DNA of 64,000 nucleotides from Gavia stellata (GCF_030936135.1 NC_082595.1:67329635-67393634); one strand, 5' to 3'. Numbered from the stretch's first letter, positions 1 to 11,938 are shown. Numbers and translations are program-made. Notes: generated by a model not told the origin, from the sequence alone.

Positions 1-1191
1 ACAATTCATTTTGAAGGGATTCATGTTCCACAAGTGAAAACGGCATCTGTCATATGGAACTTGCAAGCTTTTCAGTCAGTTGACTTGAAGTAAACTGGGC
101 ATTTAAATAGTGTCAAATGTTAACACGTACATTTATGAACAATAACTCTTGTAAGCTGTACTTAAAGGATAAAGGATTCTGTCCCTTAGAATAGTTCAGG
201 AGTATTGACCCTGGAAAAAGATTTGATTAATCAGCTAAACATGACCTACCAGGACGACAGTGAGAGGGAAAGGAGTGATACAATCTTTGAACATACAAAA
301 AAAAGAACAACCAAGTAGAAAAGCTATGTTAACCCTTTTTAGTTGCTACAGTAATGGATCCAATTATGATGCAGATGGGAAGGACAGTAAAAATGAGAAA
401 AATGGAAAGAATTACTAAAGGGCTGGATGGAAGGTAGGAGTTAACCTGAGAGGCTAGGTATTAATTCTGTTACTGGTGAAAGTTACAAGGTAGTTCTGTC
501 ACAGTCTATAAATATCTGTATAGTGGACATAATTTTTAGACTGATTTCCTAAGAAAACAAAGCTTATGGCCATGTGAGCTATTCATTCATTCCTTAAACC
601 CTTTTCACTCTGTTAGCCAATTGAAACTTATGTTTGAGGACTTATGACTGTAGCTTATGCTGGGACCTCTGCTAGATATTGGAGAATCCAGGGAATCATC
701 CATTATCAAGACACAAGACTTTGGAAAGCAGGTTTCAGTGGTTCTGCTGCTCACAAAACTATTTGCTTTCCATAATAGGTCTTTTAAGTCTATTATGCAA
801 AGGCATAAAATAGCTCATTACTTTGAAAACTGAAACAACATAGAAATAGAGAAGTAGGAGCAGTTCTTTGACAGTTTACACAATTTGTAAGTGCTATGGT
901 GGATTCAATATCACTGGTAATTTATAAAGAAAAATTTACAGCGTCTCTGTGTCTGTCCAGTTCTGCCCCCACCCCATGTTTTAGTTCAGCTACAGCTATT
1001 TGTATTTCCTTCATTTAGTTGAAGAAATTATTGAGACAGTATAATACAGTCTGTAGATTGATGATTCTTCATAACTTTATCATCTATGTTGCTTTGAGGA
1101 ACCTCGTGATAAATACAACAACACTGAGTGACTGGTGACTTATATAAATCGTACTAACTTGGTATTGAATTGTATTCTAAATCCTAAACAG
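1..1191. other. PNISR intron (3' part)
   Basis: AT-rich sequence upstream of the first visible PNISR exon. No family-matching exon, RNA gene or repeat was recognised. Confidence 0.7.
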
Positions 1192-1415
1192 AATGGGGAA
1201 TGCCTCACCAACCCCCTCATCCACCTCCAGATCAGCAGTGGATGGCTCCAACCCCAGGTCAAATGGAAATTGTTCCTCCATCTGAAGACAGCAACAGTCA
1301 GGACAGTGGGGAATTTGCTCCTGACAACAGGCATATATTTAACCAGAACAATCACAACTTTGGGGGACCTCCCGATAACTTTGCAATGGGGCCAGTGAAC
1401 CAGTTTGACTATCAG
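1192..1415 (+). CDS. PNISR: PNISR coding exon a (first in window)
   Basis: The acceptor is aaacag|aatgg and the donor is atcag|gtgaaa. The exon enters with the last two bases of a Glu codon and reads WGMPHQPPHPPPDQQW, then a conserved NSQDSGEFAPDNRHIFNQNN block, ending at FDYQ on a codon boundary. Confidence 0.95.
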
Positions 1416-4400
1416 GTGAAACATATTTGTTGCTTTAATATTGTAGACGCGCAGAGTCCCTTCCGTGGATGTGTTCCTCTAATATCATCTAGCGGCGACT
1501 TTCATTCTACAGTTCTACAAACATCTACAGAATCTGTTATCTGCTAAGATACATTTTTATCAAATACTTTACAGAAGAGACTTTTAGAGTTTTCAGTTCT
1601 GTTCTGAGGCCAAAGATTTTTTTTTCTATACTAGTAATGAGAAGTGACTGTTGTCTGCAGTATTAAAATGAATCACTGTGTTCCAGTATATAAATTAACA
1701 TTTTATGTAGTTTTGTGTTTAAAAAAAAAAGAACAACAGGAGGGGGAAAAAAAAGTTCAGAAATACATACTTAAATACATTAGATAATGTACCATAGGGA
1801 ACAGTCCTGTATTTCCAGGGAGATAGACTGGATGATCCATTGATCTTTTCCATATCTATCTACTGTGATTCTTTGAATAAACCATGGTATTTCTAAAAAA
1901 TCCACATCCAATATTTTCTTCATTCTGGCATATAAGTTGCATAGCATAATAAATCTGTAGGTGGTTTTAGCACTAATAATAGCAGGGGGCATTGCACAAG
2001 TCTTTAAACACAAGTTTTGGATCTTTCCCCTATTTTCAGTATTTTTCTTTCAAAACTCTTGGTATAAATGACAAACTGTACCTGTTAAAACACCTACCTC
2101 CAGTTCATAAGCAAGCCCAAGGGAAGACAGGCAGAAATGTGTTTCTGTCTTCTGACCTACTTTTCCTTATTATTGAATTCTCTTGTTCAGCAATATTGTT
2201 AGGAAGTGAACCAATATTTTCAAATACACTAATTTATTATCATTTCCTTTGTTTACTGTTGTGGGACCAACTCTTAAAATTAATTTCTCTAAGTACTACA
2301 GAAAACTTGTTTTACAGTGAATAACAGAGGGATGATTGGCCTGAAACTGTAGTGGAATAATGCTTCTAGTACTAGTGACTTAAATAGATAATTAATAAAA
2401 TATAATAAAAAAAATTGATGCTATAACTTTCTTCATAAACACTGTCCTCTTAAATAGTTTCATTAGGCATTTCTGGGCAGCAAATATTAAAACAAAAAAC
2501 CCTTCATGTATGCCTCAAGACTTGCGAATTTTGGGTTGTATACAGCTTGCTCAGAACCCAGGGTCTGTACTAAATTTGCATATTTATGCATTTAATATTT
2601 TAATCAGCCATACTAATAACATGCGTGAATGATTACTGGAAAGTGCACAGTGCAAAATTCTTCTGTAATAAAAGCTTGAACTTTTCATTTTTGTCCTCAT
2701 GTTGTAGTTACAAGGAAAGACTGCTAACATACCTAGGCTTTTAAATCTTAATTTTGTATACTGTTCATTTAACTGCATGCTCTGATGATAAGCTGGCAAG
2801 GAACTGCTGGAGATAGATGGTGATTATAGGGCTTAATGTTTAGCACAATATGAAAGGAGATTGGTTGAAGCCCTTTCAGCTTCGTTAGTATCCCTGCTTA
2901 AATCATTAAGTTTACTCATTAAATATTTAAGGAAAACTTGTTTCTTGGGGACCACAGAAAAAGAGATTGAGAGATCTCAGTAGCCTAGAAATCGTGGATT
3001 CCTACTTGCATGGTTTTCTGTAGACCGACTTGCGCACATGCTGTATTTAGTGTTACATGTGAAGAAAAATAAACTGCATTACTCTTTCAGCATGGGGCTG
3101 CTTTTGGTCCACCTCAAGGTGGATTTCATCCACCTTATTGGCAGCCAGGACCACCAGGGCCGCCAGGTCCACCAGCACCTCCTGCACCTCCTCAAAATCG
3201 AAGGGAAAGACCCTCATTCAGAGACCGACAGCGTTCACCTATTGCGATGCCTGTGAAGCAGGAGCCTCCACAGATTGGTACATGTTAACCACTCCTTAAT
3301 GAAAAAACATAAAAGTTGTTTTTTAAAAAGAATTGCAAAATTTGAAGACTTTGTTTTTACTTTATGGGAAAAAAAAAATGTGAAAGAAAAAGCTATTATA
3401 TATGGGGTTTTTTCCCCACAATCAGATGTGTGGCTTGTTTGGATTGGGGTGGAGGGTTTGCTTGTTTGCTTCTTTGTTTTGTGTTTTGGGATTGTGTTTT
3501 TTTTTTTTCCAGGGTGGGGTGGGGGTGGGGGAAGGTTTTTTCCCATCTTACAAAACTGTAAACCTTGCTTATGTAGATGCTGTGAAGCGTAGAACTCTGC
3601 CTGCCTGGATTCGTGAGGGCCTAGAAAAGATGGAACGAGAAAAACAGAAAAAATTGGAAAAAGAGAGGATGGAGCAGCAACGTTCACAAATGTCTAAAAA
3701 AGAAAAAAAGGAAAGTGAGGAGGCTGAAGAAGGGGATGGCCCACGGTTACCTCAGAAAAGTAAATTTGTAAGTAGAAGGGTTTGCTTTTTGCTCAGGTTT
3801 GTATTTCCTGAAAGGTATCAACTTTTTGGTCTCTTCAAAAGAGAGACTGTATTCCTGGTTATCTCTTTGTTTCTGTTGCATGAAGTAAGGTTAAGCTGCT
3901 GCTTTGTTGACATTTACTTGGTGTTTTGAAGTTGTTAATGTCTGAGAGGTAAAAGTATATTATTTGATCTGTAGTAGCAAAGAAACAATGATGAAATTGG
4001 GCTCTTTTCTGTATTTTGGGAACATACATGGTCTTTGAAGGTTTGAGTTCTAAATTGGTAGCTGAACAAACTCAGATACTCGTATTTGCTAAACTGAGCC
4101 CATTTAAGAAGCCTTGTGTTGCCTTCACTTTAGCAGTTACCTCATTTGTTTGCAGTTCTAAGTACCTGTCTGGCAGTGAACTGACAACTGTGCATTTTCT
4201 TATCTTGTGTGGGTAGAGAGGTACCTGCAGAGGTACCTGCATGTTTATTAGGAGGGCAGAAAAGAAAGAGTTTTATGATAACTGTAATACAGATTTCAGT
4301 ACAAAGTAAATCAAGTTGACTATCACAAATAGAAACTAATGAGCTTGATATCTAATTTTTTCCTGAAATGTATGATGCTGTTTTTGTAGGACAGTGATGA

Positions 4401-7400
4401 GGAAGATGAAGATGCTGAAAACACAGAAGCTGTAAGTGTTGGGAAAATCAGCAGGAGTCCATCCCCGGTTCCTCAAGAGGAGCAAAGTGAACCAGAAATG
4501 ACAGAAGAAGAAAAGGAGTATCAGATGGTATTAATAATGTAGTTCTCACTAAGTATTTCTGTGTATTTGCTTGTATTTTTCGGGCATGTCAAAGTCTAAC
4601 ACTTTTTCTCTGCCTGATACTGTCAATAGAGGTGTCATCCATATCATACAGTAAAGCAGGGTTATATTTGCATGTCTCTTTTATAATGCTGTCTTTCTCA
4701 TCTAGACAGGGATATAGGGTTATATAACTCATATTTAGCACAATAGTGAAAGAAGGTAATGACTGTAATCTTTACACTGATTGTTTTTAATTCTATGGTT
4801 TGGCTTACCTTGTCAAATTCCTGAAAACTTCTAATGATTAAATGCACCCTTCTGAAATCTATGCTTCAACCTCAGTTCCTGTGAAAGGGAATTTAAGAAA
4901 CGTATTCTTGCAAGGAAGCGCTAGAAACCTAAGTCCTCGACCAGCAACCATCTCTGTGTCTGCAGCAACTTCGTACTTTGAAATCATAGTTGTATGCTAA
5001 TTGTACAACTGAAACCTTGTCAATGAAGGCCCTGAATTCTAAAAAGTTTGATGAATGTATTTTTGTAAAGCACATGACCAGACTGAGCAGCTTGGAGAAC
5101 TAGCTACCAACATTTCAATTTTTGTAGTAAATATGTAATAATAAAATCCTACCTAAGTAACCTCTGATGATTTTTGTAGGATTGGGGTCAGAGAGGCAGC
5201 ATACCAGACAGAAATGTGCTCTTTAATTTTTAAAAGAATAAATGGAATCAGTCTAAGTACATTTCTGATTTACGTATTCTTTTGTTGTATCATCTTTGAC
5301 ATTAGGAATCAGCGCCCTGGATAGGTGTGTGTAATGCATGTGGATACAGTTCACAGTCAAAATACAAACTGTTCTGAAAGTTTTGAAATCAGGTCAAATT
5401 TAAAACAATTTTGGACTTAAGTTTTTAAGTCATGTCTGTTGATAGAAATCATTAAATAAAATGTGCAGGAGAGTACTTTCATAGCCATCAAAAGAAGTGA
5501 AGTTCTACGGATATAATGTGAATGCAGCATTTATTCAAGAGGTTTTAGCCTTTAATTGTATATACAATTTTCTTCAGATGATGCTGACAAAAATGCTACT
5601 GACAGAGATTCTCTTAGATGTCACAAATGAAGAAATTTATTATGTGGCCAAAGATGTTCACCGTAAAGCAACTAAAGGTATGCCTTTTTTTTTTTTTTAG
5701 TTTCTTCTGTGAATATTCTATATTTGCATGTCTCTAGAACATTTAACCTCCATAGTTATCCCCCAAGAACAATTCCAGTATAATGCATCCAACTTGGTAG
5801 AGTTCAAATCCAGTAATCATGTACTGTTGTCCTGTGCAGTGTATTGTGAGTTACTTCAGTTATTCCATTTCTTTCATACAATTCATTTATTTAGTTAAAA
5901 TGGTACCTGTGTGTCAATGGCTCTTGAGTTGTAGCTGTTTATTAATGCTATCATCTTTATCTCAAGTTCTTAGCTGTTCAGATGTGAAAAGAGACGAACT
6001 TTGAGTCCTCAATTAATAACTCATTTGTATTCACTATTAACATGTATTGTACTTATATAACAGATTTTTTAAATATAACTGAGTTAATCTAAACATGTAA
6101 CTACTGAAAGTTGAAAATTATGTGCAGATGCTGTAACTTGGAAAGTGATTTATGAGTACATATTTGTTTTTTTTCTGTTCACTATTAATTTGCAGTTAAA
6201 TTCTAAATCTTCGTGGTCAGAAAATCTAGAAGTGGTTTTAAATGGATGATGCGTTTTTAATGTTTCTTCTCTCCCTCCAAAGAACAGCAATAGTAGTAGA
6301 TTTAACAATACCATAGACTCATGACTATGAAATCGTGGCTATTTGTGTTAACATGTTGTTCCTGTTGTTGATGTGATACAAAGCTCCTGCAAAACAGCTG
6401 GCACAGTCCAGTGCACTGGCTTCTCTCACTGGACTCGGTAAGTATGCTCCTTATTTTTGAGAGGGCTTAAAGGGGGAGTTTCACTCTTGCCTTGCGTTTC
6501 TAGAAATTGCATTTTGAAACTAGATTTTAATTGGCCAGGAGTATGGGTCACTTTCTGATAACTTTATCATTATCAGCACCTTTGTTTGTTCCACAGGTGA
6601 TCCTACTGATATAAGTGGGATGGTTTTTGGCGTAAAGGACTAGTCAGTGTGAGCTAGTGTGTGAGAAACTTGCCCTAATTTTGAAAATACATAAAAACTT
6701 TAGATGAATTTACTTTTCAAAGTATGATTGTTTCAGAAGCACACTGCAGTCTTCAGAGAGAGGAATACTGTTTTATATTTTTCGCCTATTTTGATCCATC
6801 CAAACAAGGAGGGAAAGTTGATAGAAGAGTAATGTGAAAATCTATTAATAAAAATATTACAATCTTTGGAATTATTATTTTATTGAAAAGCTACATAAGC
6901 ACAGAGGCTCCCATATCATATATTACCAGAAACAACACAGGAAAAAGAGATTGAAATTCCAGCTTGAGACACAACAGCAAAAGATGTTTCCCAACATGCT
7001 TTTTATCATCTAATACGTACTACAGCAGTGTCAGTGATCGGTTGTGTGTTCGTTATGTGGAATTCCGATGAATTAGATTGAATGTTATCCCAAGTATTCA
7101 TGTGTTTTAAAACTAACTTAATAAAGATCGTAAGACCCTCAGACTGAAAGAAAGTAAAATATCTCCATGTCAGATGTTTAAATTGACTTTATCTTTCTTA
7201 TCAGTCCAGTAGTTATTAATACCTCTAGGGAAGAAGAAAGTCCATTTCTGTTTCATCTCCGTACCTGTCAAAGTGCAGTGTTTTCTAAATCAATATAGAA
7301 AAATTGATAATGGCATTCAGAATTTCTGTAGCCTTGGACTACGGAGGCGGCTGAAGTCATTTCAGAGATGTCTTCTGGGAAAGGTCCCAGGCATTTTCTG

Positions 7401-10400
7401 TCCGGTTGCTGATACAGAGGCAGGCACTGTTACGATCTCTGCAGGGAGCTTTTTTGCCCTTCCATACAATGGAAAAAGTACCGTGATCACAGTGGTTGCT
7501 TGCCGAAAATAGACGAGCTGTTCCAGAAGGAGTAGAACCAGACAGTGAGCATCAATGCAGATATGGGGGCCTTGATCACACCAGTCAAACAACATTGGCA
7601 CTTACCAGAATAAAGTGACTTCTTCAGAGAAGAGGAAGTGAAGGAAGGGCAATGTTACTCTCCTCTTTGCCCCACAGAAATATTAAGAACAAAGCTTAAT
7701 CTTTCCTCGTGATAGACTGGGCTTTATGCACGCAGGTGGACTGGGTGGTTATGGATCAGGAGACAGTGAAGATGAGAGGAGTGACAGAGGCTCTGAATCA
7801 TCTGATACTGATGATGAGGAATTACGACACAGAATCAGGCAAAAACAGGAAGCGTTTTGGAGAAAAGAGAGAGAACAGCAACTACTACTAGAAAAACAGC
7901 TAGAAGGTAAATCATATAATATCTTCTTACCATGCTGCTCTATATGGAGTTTACTACTTAGTATATGTAAATTGGTCGGAGAAGGAACGCATTTTAAGCC
8001 AAAAACTATGAAGCCAAATTTAGAAATAATGTTCTTTAATGAAAAAGTTTTAACAAAAAAGATGTTTGAGCTACTTGATCAGAATGGGGTTTGCTTTTTT
8101 TCCTTCTAGTAAGAAACAAATCCATACAGTGTTTTCCATAAATTATTGTACTTCAGTATTAAAAGAGCAGACATGGTGCATATATGTCTATATGCTATAG
8201 ATATTGTACTATATAAATAATAGTATCACTTTATAAAAATGCATATGTGTGCATAGTGTGTTTTTTAAAAATTATTAGTATCTCAGTTGTGACTGGGCGA
8301 TAAACTTCACCTTTCTGTACCAGACTGCAGTTTATACAAACTTGATTCCTTAAAGTTGTATACTCTAAGTATATGAAGCACATTTCACATCATCTGAAAA
8401 ACTTGCCTTTCTGTTACATAATCTTGAGCAGTGCAACTTTCAGAATGTACAGTGGGAGGCTGCAGTTTCTTTGAACTAGCTGTTCTCAGTTGTAGTTGAC
8501 GTTTGCTTCCATATGCTGCATCTTCGTAACTGGGTTTTTATACCTAATACTGGGGAAGGATTTTTGAACCAGTCAGTTCACACTTAGGCTCTGAGGAGGT
8601 GGTAGGCTTGATTTAAAAAAAAAAGAAAAAAATAAAATCTGTGATTTACTTCTGCTTCTCCATACAAGGTAAGGTTTGTCCTTTTGTACCAATAATGTAG
8701 GTCAAAAGGGTATCACAGTCACCTTGCACTGCTGATGAGCAGTCTGGATGAACAGATGAATGCAGTGTTAAGAAGTCGTGCTCTAAGTTCATAAGCTGGA
8801 GGAGAAAGAAAATGCTCTTATGGTAGCATACTTTTTTCTTATTTTAAGATGGATGATTTCCTCCTTTTACTTTTTGTTTTAAAGGCCTAGAAATAAGACA
8901 TATGGATCTCTTAATAAAAGGCTGAACTAGCTGAACTTTTGGTTTCCTTAATATTCCTGTCTCTCTCTGAGTGTTTTAAGATGTGTGCATAAAAGGATAG
9001 CTGTATGGAGAGTAACGTGAGTAGTGGCCTATGACCTCTGTTTTCCTAGTGCAGGAAGCCAGATGTTGGTTTGGGGACATCTCCATGGGACTATTTACAG
9101 AAATATAAACCTAGAGTAAAGAAGCTGATTCTATACATGCAAAATACCAAAGAATACTAAATGCAGGGTCTCTTTTGTAGCGGCATTTAGGAAAGGCAGA
9201 AAATTTCTAATATACAATACAGCATCTTCTAACATACACTGGCTTCTGTCTGTATTACCTAACAACTCAGGGACCAGATGGAGTTGTTTTCTGGGTTAGA
9301 TTTGACCATCAGTTGCCATTTGAATCACTGTGGGTTTCCGGATGCAGTTTTACTCCCTAAGTTAATTCAGGAACGGATGGCCCACATCAAAAGGCTATTT
9401 TTTGGCTAAAAATATTGTCTGCCAGTTATTTTTTCTGGGTTCAATTTAAAATGGAAGGGGAGATAAACTTGACCAGTGATGCAAAGGATCCTAGGTTGAA
9501 TAGAAATAAGTAAAACTTTTTTAGAGATGGAAACCTCTGGAAAATGCTCTGAGGGTCTGAATTTCTTATTTTGCTCTATGAAAATCTTGGCCTGATACTC
9601 ATTATGTTAATTTCAAGAAATGTATTTTTAATTCTTCTGTTGTCTTCTTACCATGTTTATAGTATTTGCTGACTACCAAGCTTACATGTAATCTTAGCTG
9701 ACATTAACTTTTTGTTTTGTAAGAGCTTCACCATCTATCTGCATTAAATGCTGTGGTCTTAACTTTTGAGCTGAGTCTTAAGCAAAGAATTATCTACAAG
9801 TCTCCTTTTTATGCTATTCCTCCCTTCCTGGGAATTCATTGGCTATAAAACCTGTTAAAAACAAGAAAAAATGTAAATTGCTTGTACTAGCTAGCATTTA
9901 GGACTAATCTAAGTTATCCTTGGAAAACACCATAAACCTGGTATTGTTTTTCAAAAAACAAACATGCGTCACTATAGCAGAAGGTACTCTAAGACTTTTT
10001 TGGGTAATGAGGCCTACAAAACATACAGGTACAGCCAGCATTGTTCTGAAGCTGACAGGCTACTGACGCACTGTGTGGAAATACAACTTTTTCAGACCAG
10101 ACAGTGATTACTCAAACCCAGATGAACAGGGCTGGAAGGAAGGCAGGAAGCATAGGTACCACTAGAGGAGTGTTGTAGGAAGGAGAAGGGAAGAATCAGG
10201 TGTGTAGAAAGGTTGCAGGAGGAAAAAGTATGTGTGTGTAGATGAATTTGGGAGTTCTGGTGCTCCAGGATGTTCGTTTGAGAACTTTGTCTTAAACCAC
10301 TGAAACACGAAATAACATCAAAGACTTCTAAAAGTGTCTGGGTTGTGCGCTTTTTCTAAACCCGGAGGACAACTCTTCTAGAATTATACAAAAAGAAAAT

Positions 10401-11938
10401 AAGTTGTTTGGTAGGTAGTGGTTATGATGGCAGACAGTGTATTAATTGTAAGTATTATGAAAGGTGCTTGGAACTTTGGTTTTGCCAAAAGTAACACTAT
10501 GGAAATTACTGACATATGACTCCAAATAAATTGCATTTTTCTTTTGTATACTTCTTTTTCAGAAGAAAAGCTACAAAATGAAAAAGTTTCAAAAGAGATG
10601 AATGAATTTATCAAGAAAGAACAAAACAGTAACTCAGCATCACAGGAGGCAAAAGAAATTGAAGCAGACATGGTTCATGAAAAGAAAAGATCTCCAAATG
10701 CAATCGCACCTGATACAGAACTCAAAAAAGAGGGTAAAGAGAGGACAGGAAGGAGTGGATCAAGAACCTCTAGCAGTGGTAGCACTAGCAGCAATAGCAG
10801 AAGCAGTAGCAGTAGCAGCACTGTGTCTAGTTCCTCCTATAGCACTAGCTCAGGTAGTAGTCACAGCTCTTCACGTTCTTCCTCTCCTAAAAGGAAGAAG
10901 AGACACAGTCGCAGTAGGACACCTTCACATAAAGTTAGGCGCAGTAGAAGCAGGAGTTACTCCCACAGAAATAGGAGAGAGAGGAGTCGGAGCAGGGAGA
11001 AAATAAGAGAAAGGAGAAGATCTAGTAGAAATCGCAGTGGTGAAAGAGGAGAGAGGCGAAGAAATCGGAGTCCTTCTCGAGAGAGAAGCTGGGATAGACG
11101 TAGAAGTAGTAGCTGTTCAAGAGACAGGCGAGCTAACCGTGCAAGCCGCAGCAGAAGCAGGGACAGACGTAAAACTGAAGACCAGCGTAGAAGCCCTACT
11201 GGAAATAGGCACAAACATAAAAGTGAGGGTAAAGATCAAGAAAGGAAGAAGGAGCAGGGCGGAGGTGTAGATAAAGACAGAAAAAAGAACAGAGAAAGGG
11301 AGCGAGATCAGGAAAAACGAAAAGATAAGCCCAAAAAAGAGGAAAAAGAAAGCAAGGCTGGCAATCATGATGACAGTAGACTAAAGAGAAAAAGAGACAG
11401 CGAAAGAACTTTCTCTCGCGGTGATTCAATATGTGTGAAAATAATAAGACAGGATTCCAGACAAGAAAGCAAAAAAATTTCTACCAAAGATAGCAAAAAA
11501 CGGTCAGGCTCCGAATCTAGTGTGAGGAGTAGTTCTGAATCACCAGGAAGCAGCAAAGAAAAGAAGGCTAAGAAATCGAAGCATATTCGGTCATGCTCCA
11601 TGGAGAAATCTCAAAGGTCTGGTAAGAAGGCAAGCCGCAAACACAAGTCTAAGTCACGATCAAGGTAGTATACTTTTTAAGTATTTTGTCTGACTTTTTT
11701 TTATTTTTGTGCTATTCGTCTTCATGTGTACGGCATATGAACTTTTTTTAATAAAGTATGGTGTTTATTAAATTTTTTGTCTTAGGCAAAAGTAACTTTG
11801 GAAAATCTTTTAAAACTATTAAAATTACTGAGCCTAAAGTGTGTGTGGGTTTGGGGGTCTTTTATTTTTTCCAATTAACTTTTCCCCCCTTTTCCTTTAT
11901 TTTTCAGATCAACGACTCCTCTTCGTCGTAAACGCTGA
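1192..11938 (+). CDS. PNISR: PNISR, SR-related nuclear-speckle protein (3' nine coding exons, partial)
   Basis: PNISR is an arginine/serine-rich protein that binds pinin and sits in nuclear speckles, with a presumed role in pre-mRNA splicing. Coding exons are 1192-1415, 3091-3277, 3577-3767, 4390-4527, 5578-5677, 6384-6437, 7736-7906, 10563-11664 and 11908-11938. Joined, they stay open for 731 residues plus a split first codon. The order seen is a Pro/Gln/Asn-rich N-terminal part, a Lys/Glu-rich helical segment (WIREGLEKMEREKQKK), acidic stretches (DSDEEDEDAEN; DSEDERSDRGSESSDTDDEE), a Ser-rich tract, a long RS domain and a Lys/Glu-rich C-terminal third ending in LRRKR. This matches the vertebrate family along its length. 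The first ~90 residues of the roughly 800-aa protein lie upstream of the window. All introns are GT-AG. Several donors are weak (gtacat, gtatta, gtagta), which suits alternative processing. Identification is firm. Confidence 0.96.
1416..3090. other. PNISR intron
   Basis: AT-rich and bounded by gt...cag. Only homopolymer stretches were seen (for example A-rich around 1720-1755). Confidence 0.8.
3091..3277 (+). CDS. PNISR: PNISR coding exon b (Pro-rich)
   Basis: The acceptor ctctttcag|cat opens HGAAFGPPQGGFHPPYW. A Pro-rich run follows and the exon ends KQEPPQI plus the first base of an Asp codon (phase 1). The donor gtacat is weak. Confidence 0.95.
3278..3576 (+). promoter_or_regulatory. PNISR intron with decoy acceptor and G-quadruplex motif
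   Basis: A long T tract followed by CCAG ends at 3512 and forms a textbook 3' splice site. It is followed at once by four G runs (GGG-T-GGGG-T-GGGGG-T-GGGGG, about 3512-3531). The authentic acceptor is weaker and ends at 3576. Confidence 0.5.
3577..3767 (+). CDS. PNISR: PNISR coding exon c (Lys/Glu helix)
   Basis: The exon completes Asp and reads AVKRRTLPAWIREGLEKMER, then a highly charged probable coiled coil, ending RLPQKSKF at a gtaagt donor. The authentic acceptor (cttatgtag) has a poor pyrimidine tract, and a stronger one lies 64 nt upstream (see findings). Confidence 0.95.
3768..4389. other. PNISR intron with 12-bp tandem duplication
   Basis: AT-rich intron. AGAGGTACCTGC is repeated twice without a gap at 4217-4240. 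Nothing else was recognised. Confidence 0.75.
4390..4527 (+). CDS. PNISR: PNISR coding exon d (acidic)
   Basis: The exon starts at DSDEEDEDAENTEA, contains the RSPSPVPQEEQ block and ends TEEEKEYQM. It is 46 whole codons (phase 0 at both ends). The donor gtatta is weak. Confidence 0.95.
4528..5577. other. PNISR intron
   Basis: AT-rich. A box C-like CTGATGA near 5163 and a CTGA near 5265 were examined as a possible snoRNA and not accepted. Confidence 0.75.
5578..5677 (+). CDS. PNISR: PNISR coding exon e
   Basis: The acceptor is ttcttcag. The exon reads MMLTKMLLTEILLDVTNEEI then YYVAKDVHRKATK, a strongly conserved predicted helix, and ends one base into an Ala codon at gtatgc. Confidence 0.95.
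5678..6383. other. PNISR intron
   Basis: Starts with a run of T just after the donor (5685-5698). Otherwise AT-rich with no recognised feature. Confidence 0.8.
6384..6437 (+). CDS. PNISR: PNISR coding exon f (54 nt)
   Basis: This short exon encodes APAKQLAQSSALASLTGL plus the first base of a Gly codon, with a strong gtaagt donor. It is 54 nt, so it could be skipped without a frameshift. Confidence 0.92.
6438..7735 (+). promoter_or_regulatory. PNISR intron with competing upstream 3' splice site
   Basis: The last ~400 nt are richer in GC and purines than the rest. A pyrimidine tract ending ctttgccccacag at 7677 is a stronger acceptor than the authentic one at 7735. Using it would place TGA at 7710-7712 in the PNISR frame. 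Confidence 0.5.
7736..7906 (+). CDS. PNISR: PNISR coding exon g (acidic/Ser)
   Basis: The exon completes Gly and reads GLGGYGSGDSEDERSDRGSE, continuing to RHRIRQKQEAFWRKEREQQ. The acceptor tgcacgcag has little pyrimidine tract, and a much stronger acceptor lies 58 nt upstream. The exon ends one base into a Glu codon. Confidence 0.95.
7907..10562. other. PNISR intron (2.7 kb)
   Basis: AT-rich, no recognised repeat or exon. This is the longest PNISR intron in the window and precedes the RS-domain exon. Confidence 0.75.
10563..11664 (+). CDS. PNISR: PNISR large RS-domain exon
   Basis: This is the largest exon (1,102 nt). It opens with KEMNEFIKKEQ, then a Ser-rich tract at about 10,770-10,890, RS/SR dipeptide blocks to about 11,230, a Lys/Glu/Asp/Arg-rich charged segment to about 11,400, and a conserved ERTFSRGDSICVKIIRQDSR block. 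It ends SRKHKSKSRS plus two bases of an Arg codon. Purine-rich AG-repeat sequence makes all other frames look open, so overlapping ORFs here are shadows. Confidence 0.96.
11665..11907 (+). promoter_or_regulatory. PNISR last intron with in-frame stop and internal poly(A) signal
   Basis: The intron has a weak donor (gtagta). If it is not spliced, the frame ends at TAG 11666-11668. A canonical AATAAA stands at 11750-11755 inside the intron, in T-rich surroundings. This arrangement could give an alternative transcript whose protein lacks the terminal STTPLRRKR. Confidence 0.45.
11908..11938 (+). CDS. PNISR: PNISR last coding exon
   Basis: The acceptor ttttcag leads into STTPLRRKR and a TGA at 11936-11938. 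This is the conserved C-terminus of the family and confirms that the 243-nt last intron is normally removed. Confidence 0.93.

Noticed and set aside
5155-5275. Possible C/D-box snoRNA in a PNISR intron (CTGATGA ... CTGA, weak terminal stem)
   Set aside because: Box C begins with C instead of a purine, the stem is only about four pairs, and no C'/D' boxes or guide are apparent.
10602-11601. Several alternate-frame and antisense ORFs over the PNISR RS exon
   Set aside because: AG-rich codon repeats keep the other frames open. The conserved protein is in the 10563-11664 frame.
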